The translations under genes and the position numbers were made by a program. From NCBI GenBank assembly GCA_016294105.1, contig JAEDCN010000010.1, positions 1 to 64,000 of the forward strand: a stretch of 64,000 nucleotides of DNA, read 5' to 3'. This document shows positions 32,336 to 40,679 of the stretch, one piece after another. This stretch comes from Treponema sp. Its GTDB lineage: Bacteria; Spirochaetota; Spirochaetia; Treponematales; Treponemataceae. Numbering within the stretch: the stretch's first letter is position 1; every line of letters begins with the position of its first letter. A model generated the notes under the pieces. It was not told where the DNA came from and searched no databases. It saw nothing but the letters and a program-made list of their open reading frames with translations.

Positions 32336-33979
32336 TTATTGAACCTTGATAATCAGTAGTGTTTGGTCGTCATGCTGATTATCAACTCCGGTAAATTTAA
32401 GAATATCTGTTTTGACGTGTTCTGCAATTTCTTTTCCAGACAAATGCTTATTATTGACAATCACTTCCAGCAATCGTTCCTTGGAATATTGCAAACCACG
32501 GCTATTAGGGGCCTCAATAACACCGTCTGTGTAGGTTATAATTATATCATCGGTTTCTACCGCAAAATCCTTATCTTGGTATTCTGTCTTTTTTTCCACA
32601 CCAACAGGATCGCTCATCTGTGAAATCTTTTCCATTTCTCCTGTTGCTGCATGATACAGAAGGACAGGTGTTGCACCTGCTGTAGCAATTTGAATTTTCT
32701 TCTGCTCACCGTCGTAGTTGATGAGGGTTACGCTGGCAAAGTGGTCAATGGTTGTTTCGCTAGCAATTCCTCGGTTGGCCCAAGAAAGAATTGTAGCAGC
32801 ACTTTGGGTGGTGTTTACGGTGAGCCTGAGCATTGCTCGTAACATCACCATAACCATCAAGGATGTCATTCCCTTACCAGCAACATCAGCTAAAACGAAG
32901 GAAATTCTATCTTTACGAGCGGGAATAATGTCGTAGTAGTCACCACAAATACCGTCAGCAATGCGCTGGAAGGAACCTAATGAAAGGCCAGGTATAGTGG
33001 GCAAAAGCTTTGGTGGTAGGGTTGCTTGCAACTTGCAGGCAATGTCTCCTTCCTTGGTAAGCTCTGCGTGCTCCATAACCTCTTGGTAGGAGTATACAAT
33101 CTTGATGGCGGAACTGGCATAATCTGCCAAGATAGAGGCAATATCGTATTCCCGTTGGGTAAAGGCTACTTCTCCGTATCGGCGAGCCAATGCTACCACA
33201 CCGATAACAGTTTCCTTTATTTTAAGTGGAATAAAGATATAGCTTCCGCATTTTAAGAAATCTTCTGGTCCATTTTGGATGATACGAATGTCTGAAAGAG
33301 GGTCGGTAATCAATTCTCCACGCCCACTACAAGCCACTGCACCAAAAATTGTTTCGGTAAGGGGAAACTGTGAGAAGCGGAAATTTGTTTCTACACGAAT
33401 CACCTTGTGAGGCAGGTCTTCGGGAAGGCGGTAGGGTGGGGGAAAGTCTCCTGCCAAAGACTTTACTGCAAGAACATCCTCAAAGCCGTCTACCAAAAGA
33501 ATCGCTCCACCATGGGCGTGGGTTTCAAAAATGAGGCTTGCATTTATACTATCCAACAATGGCACCAAGTCTGCCTCTTTTGCTAAAGCTTCTGAGGCAA
33601 TTAGGGTGAAATTTTTTCCTGCTTCTAGCAAGGAGACGGAACCAGATACAGGTTCAAGGTTTTCTGTACTGGTGGTTTCTACAACTTCTTGTACTTGAAC
33701 CACCTTCTTTTCTTTTGGTTCCCGTGGCCGTGTGACACGGTTTGTAACTGCTGCAGCCAACATCAAGATGGTGGAACATGCCAACACCACTGCAATTGGG
33801 AATATCAGTGGATTAATTACTGTATAAACAGCTACAATACCCACAAGGGTTGCACAGATGATGTGAAGTGTTATTACTACTGGATGATACCGTTCCCTGT
33901 TTGCTGCAAGAATAATAATTGTAATAAAAGCAGCCCCAGTTGCTACCAATAAGGGAAGGTATGCGAAACTGTCATTCAT
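32336..33979 (-). CDS. Membrane GAF-SpoIIE/PP2C phosphatase (RsbU-like)
   Basis: A 547-residue protein. Residues 5-85 have three membrane helices; 115-290 look like a GAF sensor domain (LIFETHAHGGAILLVDGFED, then CGSYIFIPLKIKETVIGVVA); 320-547 are a SpoIIE-type PP2C phosphatase with GDYYDIIPARKDRISFVLADV, AGKGMTSLMVMVML and TDDIIITYTDGVIEAPNS, whose aspartates bind metal. It would dephosphorylate the STAS protein encoded next in response to a membrane or cytosolic signal. GGAG precedes the ATG. Confidence 0.9.
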   Translation of the reverse strand: MNDSFAYLPLLVATGAAFITIIILAANRERYHPVVITLHIICATLVGIVAVYTVINPLIFPIAVVLACSTILMLAAAVTNRVTRPREPKEKKVVQVQEVVETTSTENLEPVSGSVSLLEAGKNFTLIASEALAKEADLVPLLDSINASLIFETHAHGGAILLVDGFEDVLAVKSLAGDFPPPYRLPEDLPHKVIRVETNFRFSQFPLTETIFGAVACSGRGELITDPLSDIRIIQNGPEDFLKCGSYIFIPLKIKETVIGVVALARRYGEVAFTQREYDIASILADYASSAIKIVYSYQEVMEHAELTKEGDIACKLQATLPPKLLPTIPGLSLGSFQRIADGICGDYYDIIPARKDRISFVLADVAGKGMTSLMVMVMLRAMLRLTVNTTQSAATILSWANRGIASETTIDHFASVTLINYDGEQKKIQIATAGATPVLLYHAATGEMEKISQMSDPVGVEKKTEYQDKDFAVETDDIIITYTDGVIEAPNSRGLQYSKERLLEVIVNNKHLSGKEIAEHVKTDILKFTGVDNQHDDQTLLIIKVQ

Positions 33980-34034
33980 TATGAACTCCGAGAAATACCA
34001 TAATTATATAGTTTACCATTGAAATCTTGTGTCG

Positions 34035-34943
34035 TCAAGGAGACTTTTTTTTCAAAAGGGAACGAATTTTTTGAAAAAGTCCCTTGAAAAAGCCTGTTCC
34101 ATATTCCTTGGTAAAACTGTAGGCTGCCACGTCTAGGCTGTAGTCGTTGCCGAATTTATGCTTCAGCTCGTCCCAGTATTTTATCAGCCATACGTACATG
34201 TCGGCAGGAGTTCGGCCCTTAAATTTCTTCAAGATTTTTTGCTGTTTGATGACATTGATAACAGGTAGATACACATTTTCGTACCAAGAGGTAATGGCTT
34301 CTGCCATGGGGATTTCTTCTGTCTTGTTCTGGTTGATGTAATACTTGTGAATCAGCAGGTGGTGGAAGATAACGTCATACTGACCAGTGGCAGTAAAATC
34401 TAAGTTCCAGTCGTCGGTAATGTCTCCGAAATTGGTTTCACTGTAGAACACCCGCTTTTCATACTGAATAACCTGACGAATCATCTGCTTAGGAGTGGAA
34501 CCTGGCTTGAGCTTGATTTCACTTTGTAGACTTATTACCTCTGCGTCCAAATCGGTAATCCCTTGGGATTTAGCTACAGAAACACGATGGTTACCATCCC
34601 GAACAAAATAGAGCCCCCCTAGCTCGTAGAGGTTAATGGGAGGAAGGATAATGTCTTCTAGATGGGCTCGGTCAATATTTTCCCACCGTTGCTTAAGGTG
34701 AAGGTTCTTGGGAAAAAAATGGTTGTCAAAATCGTGGTATCGCCCCTCGCTGCCTACAATGAGCTCTACGGGAACGGTCCGCATTCCCTGGTACACCTCG
34801 CCAGTGGGTTTGAGCATTTTCTTTGCGTCTTCCAGCGAAAGGAGTTGGGTTTCCTCGGGATTGAGGAAGTGCTGTAGCTCATTGAACAGGGCCTTGTTTC
34901 TGGCCTTGGCAAAATCTTCCTGGGATTGTGAACGATAAGACAT
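34035..34943 (-). CDS. ParB/Srx-like domain protein
   Basis: About 302 residues, starting at the ATG that opens MSYRSQSQEDF, one base after the stop of the metallophosphoesterase gene; the longer ORF would overlap it. The core has VPVELIVGSEGRYHDFDNHF, then ILPPINLYELGG and YFVRDGNHRVSVAKSQG. The last motif is the ParB N-terminal/sulfiredoxin-like signature of a little-studied bacterial family, often with DGNHR or DGHHR. ParB itself uses this fold to bind CTP, and other members are nucleases or kinases; the role here is unknown. The C-terminal third is helical and basic. Confidence 0.7.
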   Translation of the reverse strand: MSYRSQSQEDFAKARNKALFNELQHFLNPEETQLLSLEDAKKMLKPTGEVYQGMRTVPVELIVGSEGRYHDFDNHFFPKNLHLKQRWENIDRAHLEDIILPPINLYELGGLYFVRDGNHRVSVAKSQGITDLDAEVISLQSEIKLKPGSTPKQMIRQVIQYEKRVFYSETNFGDITDDWNLDFTATGQYDVIFHHLLIHKYYINQNKTEEIPMAEAITSWYENVYLPVINVIKQQKILKKFKGRTPADMYVWLIKYWDELKHKFGNDYSLDVAAYSFTKEYGTGFFKGLFQKIRSLLKKKSP

Positions 34944-34944
34944 G

Positions 34945-35640
34945 TTAGGTGGTGCTCCAAGGAATATCAAGGATATAGTGGCTGAAAACATTGATGATTT
35001 CAGTTTGATGATACTGTGTGATTCGTGATTCTTGCAGATCGTACAGATGGATATGACCGTGTACCATGTACTTGGGCTTAAATCGTTCTAGGAACCAACG
35101 ATAGCAAGTAAATCCCCGGTGGCAGGGATCTTCTCTATCCTGCAAGTGGCGGGGCGGAGAGTGGGTAAGGAAGATATCAAGATATCGTCCGTACCGGAGC
35201 TTGTTGTACAACAGCTTGGGCAAAAGCTTTAAAAGCTTGAGCTTCATGGCTCCATCGGTATATTGGGCCAAGCCCTTGTTGTACTTGATGGAACCGGAGG
35301 CTCCCACCACCAGCAAGGGACGACCAGCAACGGCAGTGGGGATTCTTAGGGCCTTAAATCCTGCGTAGCTTGCCCCGCAAGAAACGGAATCTAGTCCCAA
35401 CAAATCGTTAGAATTCATGTTTGTTGCACCAAAGGATTTGTGGAACAGGTGGAATTCGTTGAGGTTGTGATTGCCAAACACAAAGAAGGTGGGCAGATTT
35501 AAGGATGAAACGATGAAATCGATGTATTCCATGGGTAAATCCCCCGCACAGAATACCAATTCTACGTCGGAAAACCGTTCCTTTACTGAATTGCTGTATA
35601 CCAAAGGATCAATTTGATCCGATACGCAGAGTATTTTCAT
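34945..35640 (-). CDS. Calcineurin-like metallophosphoesterase
   Basis: A 231-residue metallophosphoesterase with all five motifs: SDQIDP, FCAGDLPMEY, VFGNHNLNEF, LTHSPPRH and VHGHIHLYD, which coordinate two metal ions. The SDQIDP form (Q for the usual T/S-D-x-H histidine) is a variation at the first metal site. Substrates in this family range from nucleotides to phosphoproteins and lipids, and the sequence does not decide. It starts 12 bases after the TPR-Mrr gene and is followed by the ParB-like gene, so the three form an operon. Confidence 0.88.
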   Translation of the reverse strand: MKILCVSDQIDPLVYSNSVKERFSDVELVFCAGDLPMEYIDFIVSSLNLPTFFVFGNHNLNEFHLFHKSFGATNMNSNDLLGLDSVSCGASYAGFKALRIPTAVAGRPLLVVGASGSIKYNKGLAQYTDGAMKLKLLKLLPKLLYNKLRYGRYLDIFLTHSPPRHLQDREDPCHRGFTCYRWFLERFKPKYMVHGHIHLYDLQESRITQYHQTEIINVFSHYILDIPWSTT

Positions 35641-35652
35641 GGTTTCTCGGTA

Positions 35653-37020
35653 TTATATTCCAGATTTTTCCAGGAGCATTTCCAGCTTTTGCTTGTTGAT
35701 AAGCTCGATGGGACGGCTTTCGGCAAAATTGGATGCTGCCCTGCTGAAACCAGAGCTGGTGCAAACAAAGGCCTTGGTGTAGTTTTGCTTTTTCACCTCG
35801 TCTGCAATTTGTCGTATTACCGTGTCTTCCAAAGGATCTGGTTCCCGGAAGAAGTGGATACAGTACAGCTGCTGTCGCATGTTCATCCAGTTGTCGTTCT
35901 TTGCCTCTGTGGCCACGATTCGGCAACCGTATTTGGTGGCTTCCACGTTCTGGGAAGCAAAGCCCATGCCGTTGAGGGCAATCTTCTTGCACAATTCGAT
36001 GAAAAATTCTGTGGAGCTGGTAAGGTATTCCTTCATGCTATCGTTGTTCTGCAGATCGCGGTATTCAGAAAGCTTAGAGGCAGTGTCCAAAAAGCTCTTG
36101 TTTCTGGCACAAATCTTTTCCCACTGCTCAATGGCCAGCTCAATCTTGTGCATTTTTTCGTAGCAGGCTGCCAAAAAGTACCGTGAGTACAGGGTTTCCT
36201 GACTGGATTCGTTTTTAGAGGCTTTTACTGCTCGGTCAAATTCGATGAAGGCCTTGTCGGGATTGTCAACGGCCATAAAACAGGATCCACGCTCCAAGAG
36301 AGCCCGCTGCTTGAATTCTGGGTCACGCATGGCCTTTTCAAAGGCATCCACGGCTCCTGGATAATCCTTTGCTTCTTTGAGAATCTTTCCCAAATAGAAA
36401 TATGATGAAAATTCGTTGGGATTCAAGGAGATAGCCAAGGAAATTTCTCGCTTTGCTGATTCCAGCTGCTTTGTCTTGTATAGCATCATTCCCAAGGAAG
36501 CGTGGGCCTTTACGTGCTTCTTGTTCAAGCCAATGGCCTGCTGATAGAAGGATACAGCCTGATCCGTCTTGTTGCCCTGCTCAAAGAGCTTTCCTGCATT
36601 GTAAAAATGCTCTGCATTCCGTGGCTCCAGCTTGGTCAAAAGGAGGAATTCCCGCAGGGCCTCGCTGGGCTGATTGAATTTAAGATAGAGCTGGGAAATT
36701 TGCTTGCGGAAATCCACCTCTGGCATATCTGAATCAAAAAGGGCATTCTGATTAACAATCTTGAACTCCATCAATGCCAGCTCAGGTTTGTTGTCTGCTA
36801 AATACGCCTTGCCAAGGTAATAGTGAGCCTTGTAGTCCCGTTGATTTTTAGCGATAATTGATTTGGCTAGTTTTACTGCAGCAGCAGTCTTTCCTTGCTT
36901 AATCAGTTTGTTTATTCCCTCAACTCGTTTTGGGGCAACCATGGATTTAATAAGAAAATATGCGAGAAAACCCACTGCAACTGCTGATACTGCGATAATA
37001 ATTATCTGAACAGCTTCCAT
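35653..37020 (-). CDS. Membrane-anchored TPR protein with Mrr-like C-terminal domain
   Basis: A 455-residue protein with an N-terminal membrane helix (residues 5-26), about seven TPRs (35-320) and a C-terminal domain (about 345-455). The tail reads KKQNYTKAFVCTSSGFSRAA followed by SNFAESRPIELINKQKLEMLL, which follows the end of the Mrr_cat/restriction-endonuclease-like fold (V-T-x-S-G-F-S-x-x-A, then I-x-L-I-x-x-x-x-L). The catalytic D-x-n-Q-x-K of active Mrr enzymes is not clearly present (CRIVATEAKNDNW is the nearest), so it may be a binding module. First gene of a three-gene minus-strand operon. Confidence 0.7.
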   Translation of the reverse strand: MEAVQIIIIAVSAVAVGFLAYFLIKSMVAPKRVEGINKLIKQGKTAAAVKLAKSIIAKNQRDYKAHYYLGKAYLADNKPELALMEFKIVNQNALFDSDMPEVDFRKQISQLYLKFNQPSEALREFLLLTKLEPRNAEHFYNAGKLFEQGNKTDQAVSFYQQAIGLNKKHVKAHASLGMMLYKTKQLESAKREISLAISLNPNEFSSYFYLGKILKEAKDYPGAVDAFEKAMRDPEFKQRALLERGSCFMAVDNPDKAFIEFDRAVKASKNESSQETLYSRYFLAACYEKMHKIELAIEQWEKICARNKSFLDTASKLSEYRDLQNNDSMKEYLTSSTEFFIELCKKIALNGMGFASQNVEATKYGCRIVATEAKNDNWMNMRQQLYCIHFFREPDPLEDTVIRQIADEVKKQNYTKAFVCTSSGFSRAASNFAESRPIELINKQKLEMLLEKSGI

Positions 37021-37131
37021 TAGAACTCCGATACTATAGTTATACTTCTTATTCTTGAAAGAGTAACTTTTTTATGCGAATATGTCAAATGGGTTACTTT
37101 GATAAATGTAATAACTTAGGAGGTGATTTTG
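37021..37131. promoter_or_regulatory. Divergent promoter region
   Basis: Between two divergent TPR genes. On the plus strand TTGAAA is at 37055-37060 and GAATAT at 37078-37083 (17 bp). On the minus strand TATAAC and TATAGT lie 15-25 bases before the ATG at 37020. The near-repeat GTAACTTT/GTTACTTT occurs twice. AGGAGG at 37118-37123 serves the plus-strand gene. Confidence 0.4.
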
Positions 37132-37968
37132 GTGAAGCGAAAATTTTTTCTAATTTTAGCTATTATTACCATGTCAGTTTTTTCTTTATTTGCATCTGAT
37201 GCCTATGAAACGGGATACAATTTATTTACTACAAATAAGCCTGCCGAGGCGATTCCCTATCTGGAGACTGCGTTGAATGATTTGGCGGTGTCTCCGTCGG
37301 TGTATGTGTATCTTGGAATAGCTTACTATCAAACGGGTAAATATCCTGAGTCCTTGGATATTTTCAAGCGGGGCTTGTCTGCCTCTGGCACCAACAAGAG
37401 AATTATTGCTTTTAATGCAGGAAATTCTGCCTATGCCATGAGGGATTATGCCACTGCTGAGGAAATGTTTTCCCTGGCCTCTGTGGCAGATCCTGCCTTT
37501 GCAGCTCCCGTCTTGAACCGAGCCAATGCCCGGCTTTCCCAGGATAAGCTGCAGGGAGCATTGGAAGATTACCAGCGGTATCTGGTGCTTGACCCCTACA
37601 GCAGCCAGCGTGCTGAGGTTGAGGCAATTATCAGGGCATTGCAGGGGGAGATGGTCTATCGTGAGGAAGAAAAGGAACGGCTTGCTCAAGAAGAACAGCG
37701 AATGAAAGAAGAGGAAGCTCGTATACAGGCTGAAAACCAGCGAATTGCTGAAGAAAAGGCTGAGGCGGCTCGCAAGGAAGCAGAGCGATTGGCTGCAGAA
37801 CGGGCGGCAGAGGAAGCTCGGTTGGCGGCACAGCGGGAAGCTGAGGCAGAACGACGACGACGGCTGCTGGAAGAGGTAGCCGCCTCCTTACAGGATACAG
37901 AGACAACAGGAATGAATGCAGGTTCAGAAGGAGTTATTGAATATGAGTATGAATCAGAATTGGACTAA
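37132..37968 (+). CDS. Secreted TPR protein with long charged coiled-coil tail
   Basis: About 278 residues starting at a GTG 8 bases after AGGAGG; it opens with a signal peptide (KRKFFLILAIITMSVFSLFA). Residues 25-160 hold three to four TPRs (EAIPYLETALNDL, KYPESLDIFKRGLSA, KLQGALEDYQRYLVLDP). Residues 180-265 are an E/A/R-rich single helix or coiled coil (KEEEARIQAENQRIAEEKAE). It overlaps the next, larger TPR gene, and the two share the coiled-coil style, so they probably work together at the inner membrane or in the periplasm. Function unknown. Confidence 0.8.
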   Translation: MKRKFFLILAIITMSVFSLFASDAYETGYNLFTTNKPAEAIPYLETALNDLAVSPSVYVYLGIAYYQTGKYPESLDIFKRGLSASGTNKRIIAFNAGNSAYAMRDYATAEEMFSLASVADPAFAAPVLNRANARLSQDKLQGALEDYQRYLVLDPYSSQRAEVEAIIRALQGEMVYREEEKERLAQEEQRMKEEEARIQAENQRIAEEKAEAARKEAERLAAERAAEEARLAAQREAEAERRRRLLEEVAASLQDTETTGMNAGSEGVIEYEYESELD

Positions 37969-40573
37969 TAATACAGAGGAAAAGAAGGCGGAGGTTGAAA
38001 AAAACAGTACTCCTTCTATGTCTTTTCGTACCAGTTCTCCAGTTGCCAAGGAAACTGGCTCCCAAGGGTCTAAAGAAACCACTTCTTCTCAGGAAAAAGA
38101 TAACCAGGAAGAAGATAAAAAGAAGAAAAAGGGTGTTTTTATTGCCATTGCAGCTGTAGCATCCTTGTTGCTACTGGGCATTGGTGGATTTGGGGTGTAC
38201 TCCATGGTAAAGAAGGGTAATGCAGCTGCAGCGGAACGCGATAATACCATGTCTTTGATTCAGCGGTATTTTGATAGGGGAGAGTATGACCGTGCCCTTG
38301 ACTTGCTGGAGGATTTGCTGATTAAAAATGCCAACGATCCAGATGCCCTCGCCTTGCTGGATGATATTATGACCCGCATGGCCTTGGAAAATGGTTCTGA
38401 TGCAGGAAGCATGGAGGAGCTGCTCCGTAAGCTGGCAGAAAGTGGTGCTTTGGGTGGCATTGAAGGGCTTGAAGGAATCAATGGCATGGAGGACTTGAAG
38501 GCCCTCATAGAAGCTGCCAATAGAAATAATGCCACCATGAACGAGATTTTGCGACAACAGCAGGCTCAAGGAAAAGCTGGAGCGGGAGGAGCCGGATCTG
38601 GGGGAGCGGGAGGCTCTAGCAATGGTTCAAGTGGAAATAGCATCAGTAATATGAGTCAGAATGAGGTTGCCAATCGAGTTGATCAGATGTTAAAAAATGG
38701 CAACTACAAGGGACTTGAAAAAATGGACAGCGATGAATTTGCTCGGTTGATGCAGGAGCTTGCTGCCGATGGAAGCTTGGAAGGATTGAGCCAGGAGGAA
38801 ATTGCCAAACGAATCGAAAAGCTGATTCAGGAAGGGGGCTACGAAGGACTGGAAGGTTTAGATACTTCCAAGCTTGCAGAACTGGCAAAGAATCTTTCCG
38901 ACGATGTAGCTTCTGGTGTTGGTGGTTCTAGTGCAAGCATTGCCAAGGCTGAAGCTGAACGTAAGGCTGAAGCTGCAGCTGAGCAGAAACGCCAAGAAGA
39001 AATTGCCCAGCAAAAAGCGGAGGCAGAACGAAAAGCGGCTGAAGAAAAGGCTTTGGCAGAAAAGAACAAGGCTATACAGGAGCAGATGAACAAGGTAAAG
39101 GATGAGATTTCCTTGGGTAAGGCTGCCGCTAATTCTGGTGATTATGACACAGCCATCAAGCATTTTAACAATGCAAAGGACAATCTGCCTCGAGAACAAA
39201 AAGCCTTTTCTGCAGAGCAAATGGCAGAGGCAGCCTTGGCCATGCGAAATGCGTCTGATGGCATTGGAGACTCTGGTGCCGATGGTAAATCTGGTTCTGG
39301 TTCCAATTCCAGCACCGTTGACAAGAAGAAGACTGCTGCTGCTGCCAATGATTATGCCAATACCACCGTCCTCTACGATCCCAAGAACGCTGCTGCCCAC
39401 TATGTTTTTGGAAAGGGTGCAGAGGATGTACAGAATTGGCCTACCGCCTTGGATGAGTATACTCAGGCAGTTCAGTCTGACAGTGACAACTATCTGTACT
39501 ACTATGAGCTGGGAAAGGTGCAGTATCGCATGGGCAAGTTCAGCGAGGCACGGGCTTCCTTTGAAACCTGCTGTAAGCTCAATTCTCGTTTTGAAAATGC
39601 CCAGTACAACTTGGGAATGACCTTAAACAAGCTGGGACGGCGGGATGAGGCTATTGCTGCCTACCGCAAGGCTTATTCTATCAATCCCCAGTACGACAAG
39701 GCCTATCTTGAAGCCGCCCGTTTGCTGCAGGCAAAGAACGACACCAGTGGAGCTATCACCGCCTACCAGCAGGTAATTCGTATTGACTCATCCAATACCA
39801 ATGCATTGCGGGAGTTGGGAAACGTGTACGCTTCTGTAGGACGATACAGTGAAGCTGAAGAGCAGTTCCGCAAGGCTCTAGCTTTGTCTTCTGGTGATGC
39901 ATTGACAAACTACAATCTTTCCACAGCCTTGTATGGTCAGGATAAGCTAAAGGATTCCCTTACCTATGCACAAAAGGCATACACTGCAGCTAAAAGTGAT
40001 AGCAAGATGGATGCAAAGAATAAGGTTTCCATTATCTATAACTATGCCCTGTTGCTGGATGAAAGTGGCAAGATTGATGATTCCATCCTTGTGTATCAAG
40101 AAGCATTGAAGCTAGATGCCCGCCACGTGCGTTCGCTCATCAACTTGGGAAATATTTTCTTGGAGTCTGGAGACGGTTCTTCCGCCTTGACCTTCCTGAT
40201 GAAGGCTGTGGCCATTGATCCATCGAACTTTGAGGCAAACAACAACATGGGTAAGGCCTATTTGCAGCAGAAAGATTACCGATTGGCAGTGGACTATTTC
40301 CAGACGGCACTAAAATTGGATTCCTCTAACAATGAGGTACGGGCAAACCTGGCTCGTGCCTATGCCAGTGCTGAGGATTATGAAAATGCCAAGGTGATGT
40401 ATATGGATGTTATCAAGGCGGACAACAAGAACTGGGACGCCTACATTGAGCTGGGTAAGGTTTGTATGTCTTTGAATGACACGGAAAATGCTGAAAAATA
40501 CTTGGTATATGTGCAGGAAAAAAATCCTGGATACCGTTCCAGCGAAATACGAACTCTGTTGTCTAGTCTGTAA
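37943..40573 (+). CDS. Large membrane TPR protein
   Basis: About 876 residues from the ATG that has AAGGAG 9 bases upstream; the earlier start would lie inside the previous gene. The order is: a polar, K/E/S-rich cytoplasmic segment (1-63), one membrane helix (64-89, FIAIAAVASLLLLGIGGFGV), a first TPR, a Gly/Ser-rich linker, two related MLKNGNYKGLEKMDSDEF / LIQEGGYEGLEGLDTSKL units, an A/E/K coiled coil and about ten TPRs to the C-terminus. It ends at a long terminator. The two M/LI-x-G-x-Y-x-G-L-E units look like an internal duplication. Probably a scaffold in the periplasm; partner unknown. Confidence 0.82.
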   Translation: MSMNQNWTNNTEEKKAEVEKNSTPSMSFRTSSPVAKETGSQGSKETTSSQEKDNQEEDKKKKKGVFIAIAAVASLLLLGIGGFGVYSMVKKGNAAAAERDNTMSLIQRYFDRGEYDRALDLLEDLLIKNANDPDALALLDDIMTRMALENGSDAGSMEELLRKLAESGALGGIEGLEGINGMEDLKALIEAANRNNATMNEILRQQQAQGKAGAGGAGSGGAGGSSNGSSGNSISNMSQNEVANRVDQMLKNGNYKGLEKMDSDEFARLMQELAADGSLEGLSQEEIAKRIEKLIQEGGYEGLEGLDTSKLAELAKNLSDDVASGVGGSSASIAKAEAERKAEAAAEQKRQEEIAQQKAEAERKAAEEKALAEKNKAIQEQMNKVKDEISLGKAAANSGDYDTAIKHFNNAKDNLPREQKAFSAEQMAEAALAMRNASDGIGDSGADGKSGSGSNSSTVDKKKTAAAANDYANTTVLYDPKNAAAHYVFGKGAEDVQNWPTALDEYTQAVQSDSDNYLYYYELGKVQYRMGKFSEARASFETCCKLNSRFENAQYNLGMTLNKLGRRDEAIAAYRKAYSINPQYDKAYLEAARLLQAKNDTSGAITAYQQVIRIDSSNTNALRELGNVYASVGRYSEAEEQFRKALALSSGDALTNYNLSTALYGQDKLKDSLTYAQKAYTAAKSDSKMDAKNKVSIIYNYALLLDESGKIDDSILVYQEALKLDARHVRSLINLGNIFLESGDGSSALTFLMKAVAIDPSNFEANNNMGKAYLQQKDYRLAVDYFQTALKLDSSNNEVRANLARAYASAEDYENAKVMYMDVIKADNKNWDAYIELGKVCMSLNDTENAEKYLVYVQEKNPGYRSSEIRTLLSSL

Positions 40574-40605
40574 GAGCCGGCTCCAATAGTTAAGCTAAAA
40601 AAATG

Positions 40606-40663
40606 GGGCTGGGCTGAGGTATACTTCTAAAACTTGGAGTATACTTCAGTCCAGCCCTTTTCT
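40606..40663. terminator. Long two-way terminator
   Basis: A 20-bp stem with two G-T pairs, 40606-40625 with 40638-40657, then TTTTCTTT on the plus side and a run of seven A before it. It ends both the TPR operon and the convergent minus-strand operon. Confidence 0.92.
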
Positions 40664-40679
40664 TTGCGTGTACTTGAAA

